Of a stretch of DNA of 7,590 nucleotides, positions 5,756 through 7,590 are shown piece by piece. This DNA comes from an uncultured Slackia sp. Its GTDB lineage: Bacteria > Actinomycetota > Coriobacteriia > Coriobacteriales > Eggerthellaceae. Each line of letters starts with the position of its first letter. The stretch's first letter is position 1. A program made the translations under genes and the position numbers. Location of the stretch: NCBI GenBank assembly GCA_900553775.1, contig USEZ01000092.1:1-7590 (forward strand), written 5' to 3'. A model generated the notes under the pieces. The model saw only the letters and a program-made list of their open reading frames with translations. It was not told where the DNA came from and made no database searches.

Positions 5756-7075
5756 ATGCTGCTTTCCCAAGCATCTTCTCAACGAACAGCTCGGAAAGAG
5801 GCCGCCTCCTCGCGGCCTCTTTCCGTTTCCGAAGCCATGCTTCGGGCGAAAGATTCCCTCGAAGCTCTCACGGTCGTTTTGATAGGCGAGGTTTCGGAGG
5901 TGAACGCGAAAGCGGGATATAAGGCGGTCTATTTCACCGTGAAGGATGTGGGCGCCTCTCTTCCATGCATGATGTGGCTCAATCGATACCGCCAATCGGG
6001 CGTGGAGCTTGCCGTGGGGCAGCGGGTCGAATTGACGGGGCGCTTCACGCTGTATGCGCCGAAAGGCCGTATGAATTTCGAGGTTTTTTCCGTTTCGGTG
6101 GCGGGCGAGGGGGACCTGCGCCAAAAGGTCGCGCAGCTCGCGCGCGATCTTGAGCGGGAGGGCCTTATGGACGCAGGCCGCAAGCGGCGGGTTTTGCGCA
6201 TGTACGAGCATGTCGGCCTGGTGACATCCCCGCGCGGCGATGCCGTGCATGACGTCATGCGTACGATGCGCCGCCGTTTCCCCCTGACGCGCATTTCGCT
6301 CGCAGGCGTCGCGGTGGAAGGCGCGCACGCCGCGACGGGCATGGCCGAGGCTCTCGCTTCGTGCGCTGCGGCAGGATGCGAGGCCATCCTGCTTGTGCGT
6401 GGAGGAGGCAGCTTCGAAGACCTGATGCCTTTCAACGACGAATCGCTGGCTCGCGCGATCGCCGGATGTCCCGTTCCCGTCGTCACCGGCATCGGGCACG
6501 AGCCCGATACGACGATTGCCGACATGGTGGCCGATGCGCGCGCATCGACTCCTACGGCCGCGGCGGAGCGCGTGACGCCCGACAAAGAGGCGCTCGATCG
6601 GGACATGGCGGTCCGGGCGGGTCTTTTATCGCGGTCGGTCGAGCGAACCCTCGCCCGCCTTGCCGACGGGGTGGGCGCATATGCGTCGCGTCCGGTGTTC
6701 AAAGATCCGCGCTCGCTTTTCGCGACCGACCTCATGACGGTCGACATGCTTCATGAACGCTTGTCGCGCGCCCTTCCCGGGTGTTTGGAAAAAGACCGGG
6801 CGACGCTGGAGTCGTCCGCATCCCGCCTTGCCGCCAAAGGGGCCGCTTTGCTCGACCCCTACGAGCATGCCTTCTCTTTGCGGGCGGGGCGCCTGCACGA
6901 TCTTTCGCCGCTTGCGGTTCTTTCGCGCGGTTATGCGATGGCGTGCGACGAAGGCGGCCGCGTGGTATCGAGCGTCGGCGCGGTAGCCGTAGGCGAACGA
7001 GTGGACGTATCCGTAAGCGACGGCGTGCTGCGATGCACGATTGACGAAATAGCCGCATCTCCTGCGGCGGAATAG
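5756..7075 (+). CDS. xseA: Exodeoxyribonuclease VII large subunit
   Basis: The 439-residue product is the catalytic subunit of exonuclease VII, which degrades single-stranded DNA from both ends into oligonucleotides. An N-terminal OB fold covers about 21-118 (Ile-Gly-Glu-Val-Ser, Tyr-Phe-Thr-Val-Lys-Asp, Thr-Leu-Tyr-x-Pro-x-Gly). The catalytic core follows: Thr-Ser-x-x-Gly-Asp-Ala-Val-His-Asp166, Val-Arg215-Gly-Gly-Gly-Ser, and Gly-His248-Glu-Pro-Asp251-Thr-Thr-Ile-Ala-Asp. A helical region comes next, then the C-terminal Leu-Ser-Pro-Leu-x-Val-Leu-x-Arg-Gly-Tyr motif near 383-394. ATG 5756 has only a weak GGAAG upstream. The alternative ATG 5837 (Met28) would remove Leu-Ser-Val-Ser-Glu-Ala, which aligns with the conserved start of the family, so I keep 5756 or another start before residue 22. 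Oddly, codons 13-24 form a perfect 14-bp hairpin. xseB follows after eight bases. Confidence 0.93.
   Translation: MLLSQASSQRTARKEAASSRPLSVSEAMLRAKDSLEALTVVLIGEVSEVNAKAGYKAVYFTVKDVGASLPCMMWLNRYRQSGVELAVGQRVELTGRFTLYAPKGRMNFEVFSVSVAGEGDLRQKVAQLARDLEREGLMDAGRKRRVLRMYEHVGLVTSPRGDAVHDVMRTMRRRFPLTRISLAGVAVEGAHAATGMAEALASCAAAGCEAILLVRGGGSFEDLMPFNDESLARAIAGCPVPVVTGIGHEPDTTIADMVADARASTPTAAAERVTPDKEALDRDMAVRAGLLSRSVERTLARLADGVGAYASRPVFKDPRSLFATDLMTVDMLHERLSRALPGCLEKDRATLESSASRLAAKGAALLDPYEHAFSLRAGRLHDLSPLAVLSRGYAMACDEGGRVVSSVGAVAVGERVDVSVSDGVLRCTIDEIAASPAAE
5792..5828 (+). terminator. Terminator-like hairpin inside the 5' end of xseA
   Basis: A perfect 14-bp stem (5792-5805 with 5812-5825) has a 6-base loop and is followed by TTT. 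Its ends (GGAAAG and CTTTCC) copy the terC terminator in this window, so it has the local terminator style, though the T tract is short. It begins 39 bases past the metallopeptidase stop, a usual distance for a terminator, but lies within the xseA frame. Termination there would attenuate xseAB unless ribosomes on xseA cover it. Confidence 0.6.
5829..5845 (+). repeat. Perfect 7-bp inverted repeat with ATG at the loop
   Basis: 5829-5835 pairs perfectly with 5839-5845 around the 3-base loop CAT. It follows the 14-bp hairpin by three bases. The in-frame ATG for xseA Met28 (5837-5839) spans the loop and the first base of the 3' arm. It may be part of the same regulatory structure or be chance. Confidence 0.5.
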
Positions 7076-7083
7076 GACGGAAC

Positions 7084-7338
7084 ATGACCGAGATGGCATC
7101 CAGGCCTGTTGACGAGATGAGCTTTCGCGAGGCGATGGCCGAGCTCGACCGCACGGTGTCGATTCTTGAAAGCAACACCCTCGAACTCGAGGACAGCTTG
7201 AAATCCTACGAATACGGCGTTGCCTTGCTGGGCGATTTGAAGAAGCGCCTCTCGACGGCCCAGCAGAAAGTCGACGTTCTCATGGGGCAGCTCGACGCTC
7301 CCGCCGACGATGCAACCACTGACATGACTCTTTCGTAA
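7084..7338 (+). CDS. xseB: Exodeoxyribonuclease VII small subunit
   Basis: The 84-residue product is the small subunit that binds the helical arm of XseA and is needed for exonuclease VII activity. Its length fits the family (about 70-85). It has the typical signature: Met-Ser-Phe-Arg-Glu-Ala-Met-Ala-Glu-Leu-Asp near 12-22, then Val-x-x-Leu-Glu, Leu-Glu-Leu-Glu-Asp-Ser-Leu, then Tyr-Glu-Tyr-Gly-Val-Ala-Leu and a helix ending in a Val-Asp-Val-Leu. The whole is predicted as two antiparallel helices. Residues 73-84 form a loose acidic/threonine tail. AGGACGGAA just before ATG 7084 overlaps the xseA stop region. With only eight bases between the genes, co-translation from one mRNA is expected, fitting the subunit ratio needed for the complex. 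Confidence 0.94.
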   Translation: MTEMASRPVDEMSFREAMAELDRTVSILESNTLELEDSLKSYEYGVALLGDLKKRLSTAQQKVDVLMGQLDAPADDATTDMTLS

Positions 7339-7362
7339 GCGGAGGGGTTTTTCTACTACACT

Positions 7363-7381
7363 TGTCATCCGATATATGACA
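7363..7381 (+). repeat. Perfect 6-bp inverted repeat upstream of the HIT gene
   Basis: TGTCAT (7363-7368) and ATGACA (7376-7381) are perfect inverted copies separated by seven AT-rich bases. It lies in the 73-base xseB-HIT gap, about 30 bases before the HIT start. It could be an operator or simply the dyad of a small leader hairpin. No clear promoter pair accompanies it: TTGTCA (7362-7367) looks like a -35, but no -10 stands at the right spacing. Confidence 0.4.
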
Positions 7382-7411
7382 GAACAACTCAAGAAAGGCG
7401 GTATGTACGCG

Positions 7412-7590
7412 ATGACCGAATGCATTTTTTGCAAAATCGCTGCCGGCGACATCCCTGCAACCGTGGTATATGAAGACGACCAGGTTATTGCCTTCGACGA
7501 TCTGTCTCCTCAAATGCCCGTCCACACGCTGATCGTTCCCAAGGAGCATCACGACCATATCGGCGACGATATCCCCGATGCTTTGATGGG
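7412..7590 (+). CDS. HIT-family (histidine triad, HinT-like) protein, 3'-truncated
   Basis: The first 59 codons of a histidine-triad nucleotide-binding protein are present; the gene runs off the window. The start matches HinT-type proteins: Cys-Ile-Phe-Cys-Lys-Ile-Ala-Ala-Gly-Asp-Ile-Pro, with the Cys-x-x-Cys that can bind zinc, then Val-Val-Tyr-Glu-Asp-Asp-x-Val-Ile-Ala-Phe-Asp-Asp, then Pro-x-x-Pro-Val-His-Thr-Leu-Ile-Val-Pro-Lys-Glu-His. The catalytic His-x-His-x-His triad, expected near residue 100, lies beyond the edge. Family members hydrolyse purine nucleotide conjugates such as AMP-linked amines. I prefer ATG 7412 because the near-perfect ribosome binding site AGAAAGGCGGT (7392-7402) is nine bases before it. 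An in-frame ATG at 7403 abuts that site and would add three residues. Confidence 0.92.
   Translation, partial: MTECIFCKIAAGDIPATVVYEDDQVIAFDDLSPQMPVHTLIVPKEHHDHIGDDIPDALM

Noticed and set aside
4976..6499. A 507-codon open frame on the minus strand
   Set aside because: It lies antisense to the zinc metallopeptidase and xseA, both of which have unmistakable catalytic motifs. GC-rich codon bias makes such long shadows common.
7339..7362. Possible terminator after xseB at the T-rich run near 7348-7352
   Set aside because: The five-T run has no inverted repeat before it.

Overview
This window looks like an ordinary chromosomal housekeeping segment from a GC-rich bacterium, most likely an actinobacterium of the class Coriobacteriia (Eggerthellaceae-like). 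That placement is inference from base composition, codon use and the style of the proteins; no rRNA or lineage-specific marker is present. I see no tRNA, rRNA, insertion sequence, phage gene or CRISPR array, and no defence system.

Layout, left to right. (1) The 3' end of a membrane protein of the CmpB/DUF1113 'putative ABC transporter permease' family runs rightward to 422. (2) It converges with a leftward terC-family membrane gene (622-1707), which ends in a UUCG-loop intrinsic terminator (581-606). The 5' leader of terC carries a recognisable yybP-ykoY (manganese) riboswitch and, between aptamer and start codon, two mutually exclusive hairpins that could hide or expose the ribosome binding site. 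(3) A rightward orphan gene for a single-pass membrane protein (1973-2752) has an extended -10 promoter that overlaps, back to back, a candidate terC promoter. It ends at a strong hairpin terminator. (4) A leftward lipid kinase gene of the DagK/YegS family (TTG start at 3739) is divergent from (5) a ribonuclease D gene (TTG start at 3831). (6) A rightward run follows: a YugP-type membrane zinc metallopeptidase (5057-5752), xseA (5756-7075), xseB (7084-7338) and the start of a HIT-family protein (7412 to the window edge).

Functional links. XseA and XseB are the two subunits of exonuclease VII and are translationally close. RNase D is another nuclease nearby but in a different pathway. TerC under a Mn2+ riboswitch fits manganese export or metalation of exported proteins. 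The kinase, the peptidase and the orphan protein have no clear link to their neighbours beyond position.

The most unusual structural point is a perfect 14-bp terminator-like hairpin (5792-5825), followed at once by a 7-bp hairpin (5829-5845), inside the beginning of the xseA reading frame rather than between genes. The second most interesting is the terC leader with its candidate translational switch. Nothing here amounts to a new multi-gene system.
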